Source: DASUGC01 sp035606665
GTDB taxonomy: Bacteria > Acidobacteriota > Vicinamibacteria > Vicinamibacterales > SCN-69-37
Direction: 5' to 3'
NCBI GenBank assembly: GCA_035606665.1
Contig: DATNEY010000033.1
Location: 1 to 64,000 of the forward strand
DNA length: 64,000 nt
Shown here: piece by piece, positions 1 to 7,068 of the stretch
Layout of the letters: each line of letters begins with the position of its first letter
Numbering within the stretch: position 1 is the stretch's first letter
Made by a program: the position numbers and the translations under genes
The notes under the pieces: generated by a model
Seen by the model: the letters and a program-made list of their open reading frames with translations, nothing else
What the model was told of the DNA's origin: nothing
Database searches by the model: none

Positions 1-1
1 G

Positions 2-106
2 GCGGCCACCCTGGCCGGCCACGTGGACCTCACGCTGCCGCTGCGCCCGGACCTGACGCTGCTGGCCTCCGCACCGGTGGCGGCCGCGGGCGCCGGCACG
101 CAGTGA
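2..106 (+). CDS. C-terminal end of an unknown protein (partial)
   Basis: The reading frame is open from the window edge to a TGA at 104-106 and gives 34 residues ending in an Ala/Gly-rich tail. The stop overlaps the GTG start of the following aminotransferase (GTGA), the usual sign of translational coupling, so this is probably the end of an upstream operon gene. Too little remains to assign a family. Confidence 0.5.
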   Translation, partial: AATLAGHVDLTLPLRPDLTLLASAPVAAAGAGTQ

Positions 107-1287
107 GCGTGCGGCCGTCGGCCAAGGCGGCCCGGTTCACCGAGTCGGTGATCCGCGAGATGACGCGCCTCGCGCAGCTGCACGGAGCGGTGAACCTCTC
201 GCAGGGCTTCCCGGACTTCGCGGCGCCGCTGGCCGTCAAACAAGCGGCTTGCGACGCGATTCTGGCGGACATCAATCAATACGCCGTGACGTGGGGCGCG
301 AAGCCCTTGCGCGATGCGATTGCCGCCGATTTCACGGCACGTCACGGCGTGCCGGTGGTCGAGCACGAACAGATCACCGTCTGCTGCGGCTCCACCGAGG
401 CCATGATGGCGACGATGATGGCCATCGTCGATCCCGGCGACGAAGTCGTTGTTTTTGAGCCGTTCTACGAGAACTATGGGCCCGACGCCATCCTTTCCGG
501 CGCCACCCCGAGGTTCGTCCGGCTGCGGGAGCCGGGGCAGGGCCATGCCGACTGGTGGTACGACTCGGGCGAGCTGGCCGCGGCGTTCTCGAACCGGACG
601 CGGGCCATCATCATCAACACGCCGAACAATCCGACCGGGAAGATCTTCCGGCGATCCGAGCTCGAGGAGATCGCCGCGCTCTGCCGAAAGTGGGACGCCA
701 TCGCCGTCACGGACGAGATCTACGACCACATCCTCTACGACGGCGAGACCCACGTCGCCATGGCCTCGCTCGATGGCATGGCCGAACGCACGGTCACTAT
801 CAACAGCGTCTCAAAGACCTTCAGTGTGACCGGCTGGCGCGTAGGCTGGACCGTAGCGCCGGCGGATCTGACGAACGGCATCCGCAAGGTGCACGATTTC
901 CTGACGGTTGGTGCGGCCGCGCCGTTGCAGGCCGCGGCCGCCGCGGCCCTGGCGCTGCCCGGCTCGTACTACAAGGAGCTTGCGTCCGGTTACGCGGTGC
1001 GCCGCGATCGGCTGATGGGGATTCTGGAAGCGAACGGATTCACGTGTTACAAGCCGCGTGGCGCGTACTACATCATGACGGACATCAGCGCGTTCGGTTT
1101 TCCGGACGACGTGGCGTTCGCGAAGTACCTGGTGTCCGACGTCGGTGTCGCCGCCGTGCCCGGCAGCAGCTTCTACAAGGACCCGGCCTCCGGGCGCACG
1201 AAACTCCGCTTCTGTTTCTGCAAGAAGGACGAGACACTGGACGCCGCTGAACAGCGCCTGCGGCTCAAGCTCCAAGTCACAAGGTAG
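103..1287 (+). CDS. Pyridoxal-phosphate-dependent aminotransferase, class I/II
   Basis: 394 residues, the normal length for a fold-type I aminotransferase. The N-terminal NLSQGFPDF motif, NTPNNPTGK (about 172-180), the PLP-ring Asp in TDEIYD (about 204) and the Schiff-base lysine K238 in SVSKTFSVTGWRVGW are all present. The LSQGFPDF signature is typical of the kynurenine/glutamine/methionine aminotransferase-like subgroup, but substrate cannot be read from sequence. It starts with GTG inside the upstream stop codon. Its last codons lie in the left arm of the inverted repeat at 1273-1328. Cytoplasmic, amino-acid metabolism. Confidence 0.9.
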   Translation: MSVRPSAKAARFTESVIREMTRLAQLHGAVNLSQGFPDFAAPLAVKQAACDAILADINQYAVTWGAKPLRDAIAADFTARHGVPVVEHEQITVCCGSTEAMMATMMAIVDPGDEVVVFEPFYENYGPDAILSGATPRFVRLREPGQGHADWWYDSGELAAAFSNRTRAIIINTPNNPTGKIFRRSELEEIAALCRKWDAIAVTDEIYDHILYDGETHVAMASLDGMAERTVTINSVSKTFSVTGWRVGWTVAPADLTNGIRKVHDFLTVGAAAPLQAAAAAALALPGSYYKELASGYAVRRDRLMGILEANGFTCYKPRGAYYIMTDISAFGFPDDVAFAKYLVSDVGVAAVPGSSFYKDPASGRTKLRFCFCKKDETLDAAEQRLRLKLQVTR

Positions 1288-1328
1288 AAGCCACGAATTG
1301 TTGCTCGTGACTTGCACCTTGTGACTTG
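1273..1328. repeat. Inverted repeat between convergent genes
   Basis: A perfect 13-bp inverted repeat, CAAGTCACAAGGT (1273-1285) and ACCTTGTGACTTG (1316-1328), is separated by 30 bp that hold a smaller CACGA/TCGTG pair. It covers the last codons and stop of the aminotransferase and lies just before the end of the convergent gene at 1336. It could act as a two-way terminator although neither side has a T tract. It also fits the inverted-arm element pattern seen elsewhere in the window. Confidence 0.7.
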
Positions 1329-1335
1329 AACGAAG

Positions 1336-2184
1336 TCAGTACCGAATCGCTCCGCCGAACCAGATCCCCTGGAACTTCAGCTTGCCGAAGTCCTGCTCGA
1401 TGCGCAGGTCGGTGTTGATGCGCCGCCATCCGGCGGAGACGCCGAGATTGTTGTTGATGTTGACGGTGGCCGACACGTCGATGTCGCTGTAGTTACCCTC
1501 GTACTTGCCGTCGAACTCCGGCACCTTCAGGCCGCCCACTTCGAAGTTCAGCGCGAGATCGGGCAGCGGATATGCGCGCGCGACGATGCCGATGGCGGGC
1601 AGCGGCGCCTTCGCTCCGGCCGCCCCGGACACGACAAGCGATGACAGCGCCGCGCTGAGCTCGGTCTGGCGCACTTCAAAGAGCGCGCCGACGAACCCGC
1701 GCTGCCGACAGATGAAGTCCCATTCGTACCCGAATCGCGTGACCTTCCAGCCGAGTTGTGAGTCGATTGGAAGGGCGGCGTCGAACGTGTGGCCCGCGAA
1801 CGTCACGGTGCGGGCGAGCACGCCGGACGCGGTGTACTGGAGCGGCGTCTGCTGAAATCGCAGCTTGTGCGCCCGCCCCGGGCGGACCGTCACCCGGAAG
1901 TCCCTGAAGCGGGCCTCGCCGAAGCCGAGGTCGCTCACGAGATCGATCTTGCTGCCGATGAGATTCAGGCGGTCCGACGCGATGCTGCCGAACAGGCCGG
2001 GCTTCCACCAGGCCGCGGACAACTCGACGTGGTAGTTCTCGCCCATCGCGGGGCGGGTCTTCTGGTTGTTGCTTGGCCGGCCGAACTGCGCTGCGGCGCT
2101 CGCCGGAGCAAGGAAGACGAGAATCAGGCCAACCAGAAGTGTCATCCGAACCCGGAGAATTGACTTGGAGTGCACACCCGTCAT
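1336..2184 (-). CDS. Exported beta-rich protein, probable outer-membrane protein
   Basis: 282 residues if started at 2184, or 269 if started at the ATG at 2145, which better positions the signal peptide (hydrophobic stretch LLVGLILVFLAPASAAAQ). The mature part has alternating polar/hydrophobic segments and aromatic residues, and ends in a tyrosine (GGAIRY), as outer-membrane barrels often do. No enzyme motif is visible and no family is recognised. It is transcribed convergently with the aminotransferase. Confidence 0.65.
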   Translation of the reverse strand: MTGVHSKSILRVRMTLLVGLILVFLAPASAAAQFGRPSNNQKTRPAMGENYHVELSAAWWKPGLFGSIASDRLNLIGSKIDLVSDLGFGEARFRDFRVTVRPGRAHKLRFQQTPLQYTASGVLARTVTFAGHTFDAALPIDSQLGWKVTRFGYEWDFICRQRGFVGALFEVRQTELSAALSSLVVSGAAGAKAPLPAIGIVARAYPLPDLALNFEVGGLKVPEFDGKYEGNYSDIDVSATVNINNNLGVSAGWRRINTDLRIEQDFGKLKFQGIWFGGAIRY

Positions 2185-2232
2185 GACGTATTTATCGGCA
2201 CGTCGGCCGGGATGGCGCAGTTTTGCTGGGGT

Positions 2233-2685
2233 TTAGCGGCGGGCGACCGTGGCCCAGCCGCTGCGGAGCACGGTGAGTTTGACCTGCTTGCGGCCGAACT
2301 GGACGGCCTCGTCGCAGTTCCACATGTAGATGTCGATCTCCCGGCCTTGGATTTCCGGGCCGGTGTCGAGCACGGTGTAAATGCCGTGATACGGAGCCGC
2401 GACGCCGTCTACCTGAATCACCGAGCCGATTGGAAGAATCTTGGGGTCGGCCGCGGCAATACCGGCGCGGACGTTGACGCCTGAAGCCGTGACCGTCCCT
2501 CGACAATAAGCAGTGGCCTCGAAGGCGCCGCGGCTGCCTTTGGAGGGCGGCCCGACGGCGCTCAAACCCACCTCACCGACCGCGCGCGAATCGATGACCG
2601 TCGCCTGATAGAGGAGCGTGAACACGATGGCCGTGAGGGCCGTCGCGAGGAGCTTCCGGCGGAACGATCTCGACAACAGGAGCAT
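2233..2685 (-). CDS. 3D (Asp-Asp-Asp) domain protein
   Basis: 150 residues with an N-terminal membrane anchor or signal (about 9-28), then a C-terminal 3D domain. The pattern TAYC...TASG...AADPKILPIGS...VLDTGPEIQGREIDIYM is clear, with aspartates at about 80, 107 and 118 that in this family form the double-psi barrel active site (MltA/RlpA-like fold). The family is linked to peptidoglycan cleavage or cell-wall remodelling. It would act in the periplasm or cell envelope. The gene stands alone between the beta-rich protein and the transposase remnant. Confidence 0.82.
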   Translation of the reverse strand: MLLLSRSFRRKLLATALTAIVFTLLYQATVIDSRAVGEVGLSAVGPPSKGSRGAFEATAYCRGTVTASGVNVRAGIAAADPKILPIGSVIQVDGVAAPYHGIYTVLDTGPEIQGREIDIYMWNCDEAVQFGRKQVKLTVLRSGWATVARR

Positions 2686-2856
2686 CGAAGGTCACACCAG
2701 CGTAGCAGACCCCAGGGGGCAAAAGCCTACCGGAAAGTACTGACAATTCCGGCATTGAGTCTCTTGAAATCCCACGAAAACAGGCCGAAAAACGAGACGT
2801 TCCGTTGAAAATGGCCAGACTTACGACTTCGGTCAGGCGGGGGGCGAAAGTCCCGT

Positions 2857-2893
2857 CCAAAAAAATGGCCGCCAGTCCCGAAGGACGGCGGCC
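2857..2893 (-). terminator. Rho-independent terminator with UUCG tetraloop
   Basis: On the minus strand GGCCGCC (2893-2887), then GTCC-TTCG-GGAC, one bulged T and GGCGGCC (2873-2867) form a long GC stem capped by a C(UUCG)G tetraloop. It is followed by a seven-T tract (2865-2859) after one A. It lies just after the transposase remnant and would end transcription from the thiL side. The rest of 2686-2910 shows nothing else that I can identify. Confidence 0.85.
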
Positions 2894-2910
2894 AGAGGCG
2901 TGGCTTTTCT

Positions 2911-3345
2911 TCAGCTTCGGGGCTTCGCAAAGATGCCCGAGTCGGTGGCCATCGCGTGACGGAGCCGATGCGACATGAACCACGCCGCGCGGTAGGTGAC
3001 GCCGAGCGTGCGGTGAAACTGATGCGCCGGCATACCTTTCTTCGACGCCGCCAGCAGGTGCAGCGCCAGCAACCACTTCGTCACTGGAATGTGCGACTGC
3101 TCGAAGATCGTTCCCACCTTGACCGTGAACTGACGACGGCACTGGCTGCACTTCCAGAGGCCCTTACGCGCCGTCCGCTTGCCGGGGGTTTTCGTGCGCA
3201 CGGTCAGTCGATACGGGTCCGCTCCGCCGCAGTGCGTGCAGGCCGCGCCATTCGGCCAGCGCATCGATTCGAGCTTGGCGATAGCGGCTTCCTCGGAGCG
3301 GAAGTGCTTGGCGAGTTTCAGGAGCGAACCAAGCCTCGTTGTATT
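2911..3345 (-). pseudogene. Truncated IS1595-type transposase (zinc-ribbon N-terminal part)
   Basis: The conceptual protein has the IS1595 N-terminal layout: a KLAKHFRSEEAAIAKLES segment, WPNGAACTHCGG, GLWKCSQCRRQFTVKVGTIF (a four-cysteine zinc ribbon), and a recognition segment ending SHRLRHAM. It stops at 2911 before the DDE-type (ISXO2-like) catalytic domain, so it cannot transpose on its own. The coding-like part extends upstream of the ATG at 3264 to an in-frame stop at 3346-3348 with no ATG, GTG or TTG codon there, so the true start is also lost. It begins right after the thiL stop. Remnant of an insertion; residual DNA-binding function is possible but unproven. Confidence 0.8.
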
Positions 3346-3349
3346 TCAG

Positions 3350-4360
3350 TTACTTAGCTGCGAAGTGCTTGAAGCCATCCGGGATCGGTCTCACATCTTC
3401 GCCCTGTGAGATCACGCAGGCACTGCCGGTGGTGAGTTCGCCGATTCGCGTGACACGAATGCCGCCTGCCTTTGTCGCGGCAGCAAAGAAGCTGCGGCGT
3501 CGCTTCGGCGGTACGGCGAAGAGCAGTTCGTAGTCCTCGCCGCCGGCAATGGCGCGGATCAGGGGATCGGCGCCGGTCGCCTCCCACACGGTTGCGGCTC
3601 CTTCGTCGATCGGGACGCTGCTGCCCTCGATTGAGGCTCCGGTCTTACTGGCCGCCGCCACCTGCCGGACCGCGTCCGCGAGCCCATCGGACAAGTCCAT
3701 GCAGGCTGACGCCGCCCGGTAGCCGGCGACCATGCGACCGAACGCCACAAGTTGCGGTGGAACCTCGTACCTTTCGACACACGCGGCTGGTCCGGCTGCG
3801 AGAGTGCGACGGTCGGCCCCCGAAGCAAGGACGTCGAGACCCGCCGAGGCGCCCCCGATCTTCCCGGTCACGTACAGCGAGTGGCCCGGGCTGCCGCCAT
3901 CGCGCCGAAGCACGCGTCTGGGATGGACGCTGCCAGTCGCAGTGACCGTCACAACAAGCGGACCCGGCGATGCGCTGATGTTGCCGCCGACGAGGGCCGC
4001 GCCGGCCGCGTGTGTTTCGACGATGACGCCGTCGATGAGCGCGTCGAAGTCGTCGAGCAGCAGGGAGGCCGGAAGGCAGAGCGACAGCAGCACGGTCCGC
4101 GGCGCGGCGCCCATCGCCGAGAGATCGCTGAGGCTCACGAGCACGGCCTTGCGGCCGATCGCGCGCGCGGCGGACCACTCCCGCTTGAAATGCACGCCTT
4201 CGACGAGCGTGTCCGTCGTGATCACGTCCGAACGGCCGCGCACCGGTTCGACGACCGCGGCGTCGTCTCCGATGCCGAGCGTGATGCCGGGCGCGGTGGC
4301 GCCCGCGCGATCACGGATTCGTTGAATGAGGAGTGTTTCGCTCGACTCGCCGACGTTCAC
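3350..4360 (-). CDS. thiL: Thiamine-monophosphate kinase
   Basis: 336 residues. ThiL phosphorylates thiamine phosphate to thiamine diphosphate with ATP, the last step of cofactor synthesis. The PurM-like N-terminal half shows GIGDDAAVV (about 29-37), TTDTLVEGVHF, and SLSDLSAMGA; the C-terminal half carries DLSDGLAD and AGGEDYELLF, all family signatures. The GTG start at 4360 directly follows the T tract of the 6S RNA, so thiL may depend on read-through of that RNA or on a promoter inside it. The GCGGGG just upstream is the only Shine-Dalgarno-like run and is part of the terminator stem. Confidence 0.93.
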   Translation of the reverse strand: MNVGESSETLLIQRIRDRAGATAPGITLGIGDDAAVVEPVRGRSDVITTDTLVEGVHFKREWSAARAIGRKAVLVSLSDLSAMGAAPRTVLLSLCLPASLLLDDFDALIDGVIVETHAAGAALVGGNISASPGPLVVTVTATGSVHPRRVLRRDGGSPGHSLYVTGKIGGASAGLDVLASGADRRTLAAGPAACVERYEVPPQLVAFGRMVAGYRAASACMDLSDGLADAVRQVAAASKTGASIEGSSVPIDEGAATVWEATGADPLIRAIAGGEDYELLFAVPPKRRRSFFAAATKAGGIRVTRIGELTTGSACVISQGEDVRPIPDGFKHFAAK

Positions 4361-4545
4361 AAAAACCCCGCTTTGCCGTGTGGGGAGGCCGCATGAACCT
4401 GCCTAGACAGGTGGAGCCGCTAAAGAGCCGCGCTTTAGGCTTCCTCGCCTCGGAGGCATGCACACCACGCGGCGTCGCAGCTCACTTTGTTGTGAAACAT
4501 CGGCTCAAGCAGCACTCCGATCCATCACGCACAAAGCAGGGATCT
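4361..4545 (-). ncRNA. ssrS: 6S RNA
   Basis: Read on the minus strand, the segment contains GAGCCGATGTTTCA and, about 45 nt later, GTGTGCATGCC...GAGGAAGCCTAAAGC. These match the conserved central-bubble strands of proteobacterial 6S RNA (GAGCCGATATTTCA and GGTGAGCATGC...GAGAAGCCTTAAA). The ends pair: CCCTGCTTTGTGCGTG near 4541-4526 with CACACGGCAAAGCGGGG near 4382-4366, followed by TTTTT. Length is about 180 nt. 6S RNA mimics an open promoter and binds housekeeping RNA polymerase. Location next to zapA is the classical synteny. Ends are estimated within a few nucleotides. Confidence 0.88.
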
Positions 4546-4607
4546 GGATACTACCGCAAAACGCTTGACGCGGCGTGGTATCGACCGAGACAGCCAACCA
4601 TGCCATA

Positions 4608-4940
4608 TCAAGCGTCTTTGCGATTCAAGAACGTTGCGCGGGTTCCGGCAATGGGTTCAAGGGCCGCGTCGATGAGGCGTTCGATGTCGGCGGCGCGGGA
4701 GATCAGGCGCGCCGCTTCGCCCGACGAGTCCTGGCGTGTGCGAAACAGCTCGTCCGCGATATTGAGCGCCGCGAGCACGGCAAGACGTACGCCGTCGGTC
4801 GTGGCTAGCTCGCGGCCGACGCGCTCCATCTTCTGGTCGACGAACGCGGCGATGTCGTTCACGTACTTCGGGTCGAGCGTACTTTTGATCGCGTAACGCT
4901 GGCCCTGAATATCGACGTGAATGACTCTGGCCTCAGACAT
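4608..4940 (-). CDS. zapA: Cell division protein ZapA
   Basis: 110 residues from the ATG at 4940, which has an AGG motif a few bases upstream. VIHVDIQGQRYAIKS (N-terminal beta part), VNDIAAFVDQKMERV and the following LAVLAALNIADELF helix match ZapA, which bundles FtsZ filaments at midcell. The C-terminal helix carries the tetramerisation coiled coil. It lies downstream of a small coiled-coil gene and upstream of the 6S RNA on the same strand, an order conserved in many phyla. Confidence 0.9.
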   Translation of the reverse strand: MSEARVIHVDIQGQRYAIKSTLDPKYVNDIAAFVDQKMERVGRELATTDGVRLAVLAALNIADELFRTRQDSSGEAARLISRAADIERLIDAALEPIAGTRATFLNRKDA

Positions 4941-4943
4941 GTT

Positions 4944-4991
4944 CAACCTGCAACCTGCAACCCGCAGATCGCCAGATCACAAATCACCAAT
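4944..4991. repeat. Short repeated word CAACCTG between coiled-coil gene and zapA
   Basis: The 51-bp gap between the two division genes contains CAACCTG repeated in the form ACCTGCAACCTGCAAC, then CAGATCGCCAGATCACA. The same word recurs at 7025-7062 and 36033-36055 in the window, always between genes. Confidence 0.6.
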
Positions 4992-5273
4992 CTAAAGATC
5001 GAGCTTGTCGATCTGCGAAATCATCTGTGTGACGCGCGCGCGAATGAGGTCGCGCTCCTCGCGCATCGTCGCCAGCTCGGCGGAGGCCGTGGCGCCGTCG
5101 GCGAGCCGCGACTTGAGCGACGCGACCTCCTGCTGCAGCCTCGACACTTCTTCCGCAGCCCTGGCCTTGTCCGTGCGGAGCGAGTCGATCACGCCGACCA
5201 TCTGCCGCACTTTTTCCTCGAGCCGATCGATCGGCTGCACGTCAACAACTGCTGCTGCTCCTGAACGCACCAT
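4992..5273 (-). CDS. Small coiled-coil protein upstream of zapA (ZapB-like)
   Basis: 93 residues, almost all predicted helix with heptad spacing (DRLEEKVRQMVGVIDSLR, EEVSRLQQEVASLKSRL, TQMISQIDKLDL). No enzymatic motif is present. In several phyla a short coiled-coil gene lies directly before zapA and is a candidate ZapB-like FtsZ-ring factor. The role here rests on context and coiled-coil character only. The ATG at 5273 is preceded by purine-rich AGGAAAAGG. Confidence 0.65.
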   Translation of the reverse strand: MVRSGAAAVVDVQPIDRLEEKVRQMVGVIDSLRTDKARAAEEVSRLQQEVASLKSRLADGATASAELATMREERDLIRARVTQMISQIDKLDL

Positions 5274-5290
5274 GGAATCTTTTCCTTTTC

Positions 5291-5530
5291 CTACGACTTG
5301 CCGCGCAGAACGGCGCCGTGCGTGATTTCGAGCGCGGTCACGATGGCGCCGACCGCGTCCTGAACTTCCGCGTCCGTCAGCGTCCGGTCCGCGCCTCGGC
5401 CTCGTACCGATCGAACTCGCGCGGACACAACAAGCGTTACCGGCGCGTTGGACCGGATCGTGCCATGAACATCACCAGCAGGCAAGCGCTCGCTCACGAA
5501 AATCGAGCATCTCGACGCCGAGGGCCTCGC
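5291..5530 (-). pseudogene. pheT: Decayed phenylalanyl-tRNA synthetase beta subunit (C-terminal piece)
   Basis: In one minus-strand frame ERLPAGDVHGTIRSNAPVTL and DRTLTDAEVQDAVGAIVTAL followed by HGAVLR match the start and end of the anticodon-binding (FDX-ACB) domain that ends PheT. The diagnostic FDRYEA lies in another frame (about 5430-5400), and the middle strands are missing. A further frame (5579-5472) holds GRLIGEALGVEMLDF, resembling a PheT core segment. The roughly 700 residues before this are absent. It sits exactly where pheT would be in the rplT-pheS-pheT-zapA order. Confidence 0.7.
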
Positions 5531-5533
5531 CGA

Positions 5534-5695
5534 TCAGTCTCCCGATGCCGAGGGCTGTGTGATGCGGCCTTGCGTCCCACCGAGAAACTGGTCGCGTACC
5601 GCGCGCACCGCCGCCACATCTGCGGCGCCGGCGAGCGCGGACTGGAACTCCGCGCGGAGTTCGTCAACCAGGAAGGGAGCGTCGCGAGATCGCGC
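5534..5695 (-). pseudogene. pheS: Decayed phenylalanyl-tRNA synthetase alpha subunit (N-terminal piece)
   Basis: Directly after the rplT stop, the minus strand encodes LVDELRAEFQSALAG and VRAVRDQFLGG. This resembles the coiled-coil arm at the PheS N terminus (typically ending RDxFLGRKG). An arginine-lysine continuation (GRKA) is found one frame away, and the frame closes at 5534. The catalytic domain is completely missing, so no functional PheS is made here. No clear ATG is seen; CTG or GTT near 5674 would mark the old start. Confidence 0.65.
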
Positions 5696-6073
5696 TTACG
5701 CGCGAGCGGCCTTGGGGGCCGGACGCGCGGCTTGGGCCTGCTTCGCGAGCATTTCGAACGCGGCCGGATGATCGACCGCCAGCTCGGCGAGGTTCTTCCG
5801 ATCCAGTCCGATGCCGGCGGCCTTGAGGCCGCTGATCAACTGGCCGTAGCTCAGCCCGTGCTGCCGCGCGGCGGCGTTGATACGGACCACCCACATCCGA
5901 CGGAAGTCGCGCTTCTTGCGGCGGCGGCCGGAGTAGGCGTAGTTCAGCGCCTTGTCGACCGCTTCCTGCGCGGCCTGATAGAGCTTGCTCTTGGTTGCGT
6001 AGAACCCCTTCGCGCGCTTCAGCAGCTTCTTGCGCTTCGCGCGACGAACGGTTCCTCTCTTTACGCGGGGCAT
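5696..6073 (-). CDS. rplT: 50S ribosomal protein L20
   Basis: 125 residues beginning MPRVKRGT, with the basic N-terminal extension (RAKRKKLLKRAKGFY) that threads into 23S rRNA and the globular part RRKKRDFRRMWVVRINAAAR and GLKAAGI. L20 is an early assembly protein. The C-terminal tail is Ala/Pro-rich and slightly longer than usual. It follows rpmI in the infC-rpmI-rplT order but is separated from it by an inverted-repeat element, which may affect L20-type autoregulation. Confidence 0.97.
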   Translation of the reverse strand: MPRVKRGTVRRAKRKKLLKRAKGFYATKSKLYQAAQEAVDKALNYAYSGRRRKKRDFRRMWVVRINAAARQHGLSYGQLISGLKAAGIGLDRKNLAELAVDHPAAFEMLAKQAQAARPAPKAARA

Positions 6074-6106
6074 GACAGTGTCTCCGGCAAAAACCTAACA
6101 GTTAAA

Positions 6107-6208
6107 CGACGGGAACAATTGGGAACGACGGGAACAATTGGGAACAAGAGCCTTGTGGACAAGCGGTCTTTCGTTCCCGTTCGTTCCCACTTGTTCTCGT
6201 CGTTCGAG
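6107..6208. repeat. Inverted-arm repeat element (GGGAAC words), no cargo
   Basis: The left arm (6107-6147) is two direct copies of GACGGGAACAATTGGGAAC. The right arm (6171-6208) carries GTTCCC, GTTCCCACTTGTTC and CGTCGTT in inverted orientation. The spacer is about 23 bp. The same words occur in the arms around the four-helix-bundle gene at 43081-43695. It fills the rpmI-rplT gap. Confidence 0.75.
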
Positions 6209-6219
6209 TCGTTGCTGAA

Positions 6220-6417
6220 TCAATCGTACGGGAGCATCCTCTTCAGCTTGCCTGCGTCCGACGGCGAAATCACCGTCGTACCTCGCGCGTGGCGCTTGCG
6301 GCGCGTCGGCTTGCTCGTGAGGATGTGGCGCTTGAACGCCTTGCCGCGCAGGAACTTGCCCGTTGCGGTCTTCTTGAAGCGCTTGGCCGCGCCTCGATGG
6401 CTCTTGATCTTCGGCAT
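6220..6417 (-). CDS. rpmI: 50S ribosomal protein L35
   Basis: 65 residues, MPKIKSHRGAAKRFKKTATG at the N terminus, strongly basic, standard length and sequence for L35 of the large ribosomal subunit. It lies between infC and rplT as in most bacteria. The 49-bp infC-rpmI gap is made of short CGCACTACG-like repeats. Confidence 0.97.
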   Translation of the reverse strand: MPKIKSHRGAAKRFKKTATGKFLRGKAFKRHILTSKPTRRKRHARGTTVISPSDAGKLKRMLPYD

Positions 6418-6466
6418 ATGAACTCCACTCGCACTACGCGCCGCGCACTACGCACAGCGCACGGAT

Positions 6467-7012
6467 CTACTTATTGCGCCCTCGTGGCGCCAGAATCGTG
6501 TGGAGCTGATTGCCTTCCTTCTGCGGCTCCGACTCGATCATTCCAATCTCGCTCAACTCTTCGATCAACCGTTCCAGGATGCGGCGCCCGATTTCAGGAT
6601 GGGCGTTCTCGCGGCCCCTGAAGAAAATCGTCGCTTTGACTTTGTCGCCCTCAGCCAGGAAGCGCTCGATGTGCTTCTTCTTGAACTGGTAATCGTGCTC
6701 GTCGACCTTCGGCCTGAACTTGATCTCCTTGACCAGGATCACCTTCTGGTGTTTCTTGGCCTGCCTTGCCCGCTTCTGCTGCTCGTACTGAAACTTGCCG
6801 AAGTCCATGATCCGGCAGACCGGCGGCACGGCCGTCGGCGAGATCTCCACGAGATCCAGACCCTTGCTCTTGGCCAGCGCCAGCGCCTGCGGAGGCGGCA
6901 TGATCCCGAGCTGCTGCCCGGTGTCATCGATCACGCGGATTTCACGAACCCTGATGCGCTCGTTGATGCGAGTGCGATCGTCACGTCGTGGGCTGCGATC
7001 GAAAGCGATAAT
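6467..7012 (-). CDS. infC: Translation initiation factor IF-3
   Basis: About 181 residues. INERIRVREIRVIDD (N-domain) and FRPKVDEHDYQFKKKHIERF, KATIFFRGRENAHPEIG (C-domain) are diagnostic. IF-3 binds the 30S subunit and enforces start-codon fidelity. No ATG/GTG/TTG lies at the right place: AGGAGG at 7021-7016 is followed by TTC ATT ATC, so the start is ATT (7012) or, with better spacing, ATC (7009). A rare start is the known autoregulatory device of infC. An upstream in-frame GTG at 7042 would translate through the ribosome binding site and add ten unconserved residues. Confidence 0.93.
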   Translation of the reverse strand: MIAFDRSPRRDDRTRINERIRVREIRVIDDTGQQLGIMPPPQALALAKSKGLDLVEISPTAVPPVCRIMDFGKFQYEQQKRARQAKKHQKVILVKEIKFRPKVDEHDYQFKKKHIERFLAEGDKVKATIFFRGRENAHPEIGRRILERLIEELSEIGMIESEPQKEGNQLHTILAPRGRNK

Positions 7013-7024
7013 GAACCTCCTGAG

Positions 7025-7062
7025 ACAACCTGCAACCGACAACCTGCAACCTGCAAGTTGCG
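7025..7062. repeat. CAACCTG word repeat between infC and thrS
   Basis: CAACCTG is repeated three times, with a variant CAACCGA between the first and second, and ends in CTGCAAGTTGCGG, giving a small internal palindrome. It belongs to the same word family as 4944-4966 and 36033-36055. It occupies nearly all of the infC-thrS spacer. Confidence 0.6.
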
Positions 7063-7068
7063 GACGGC

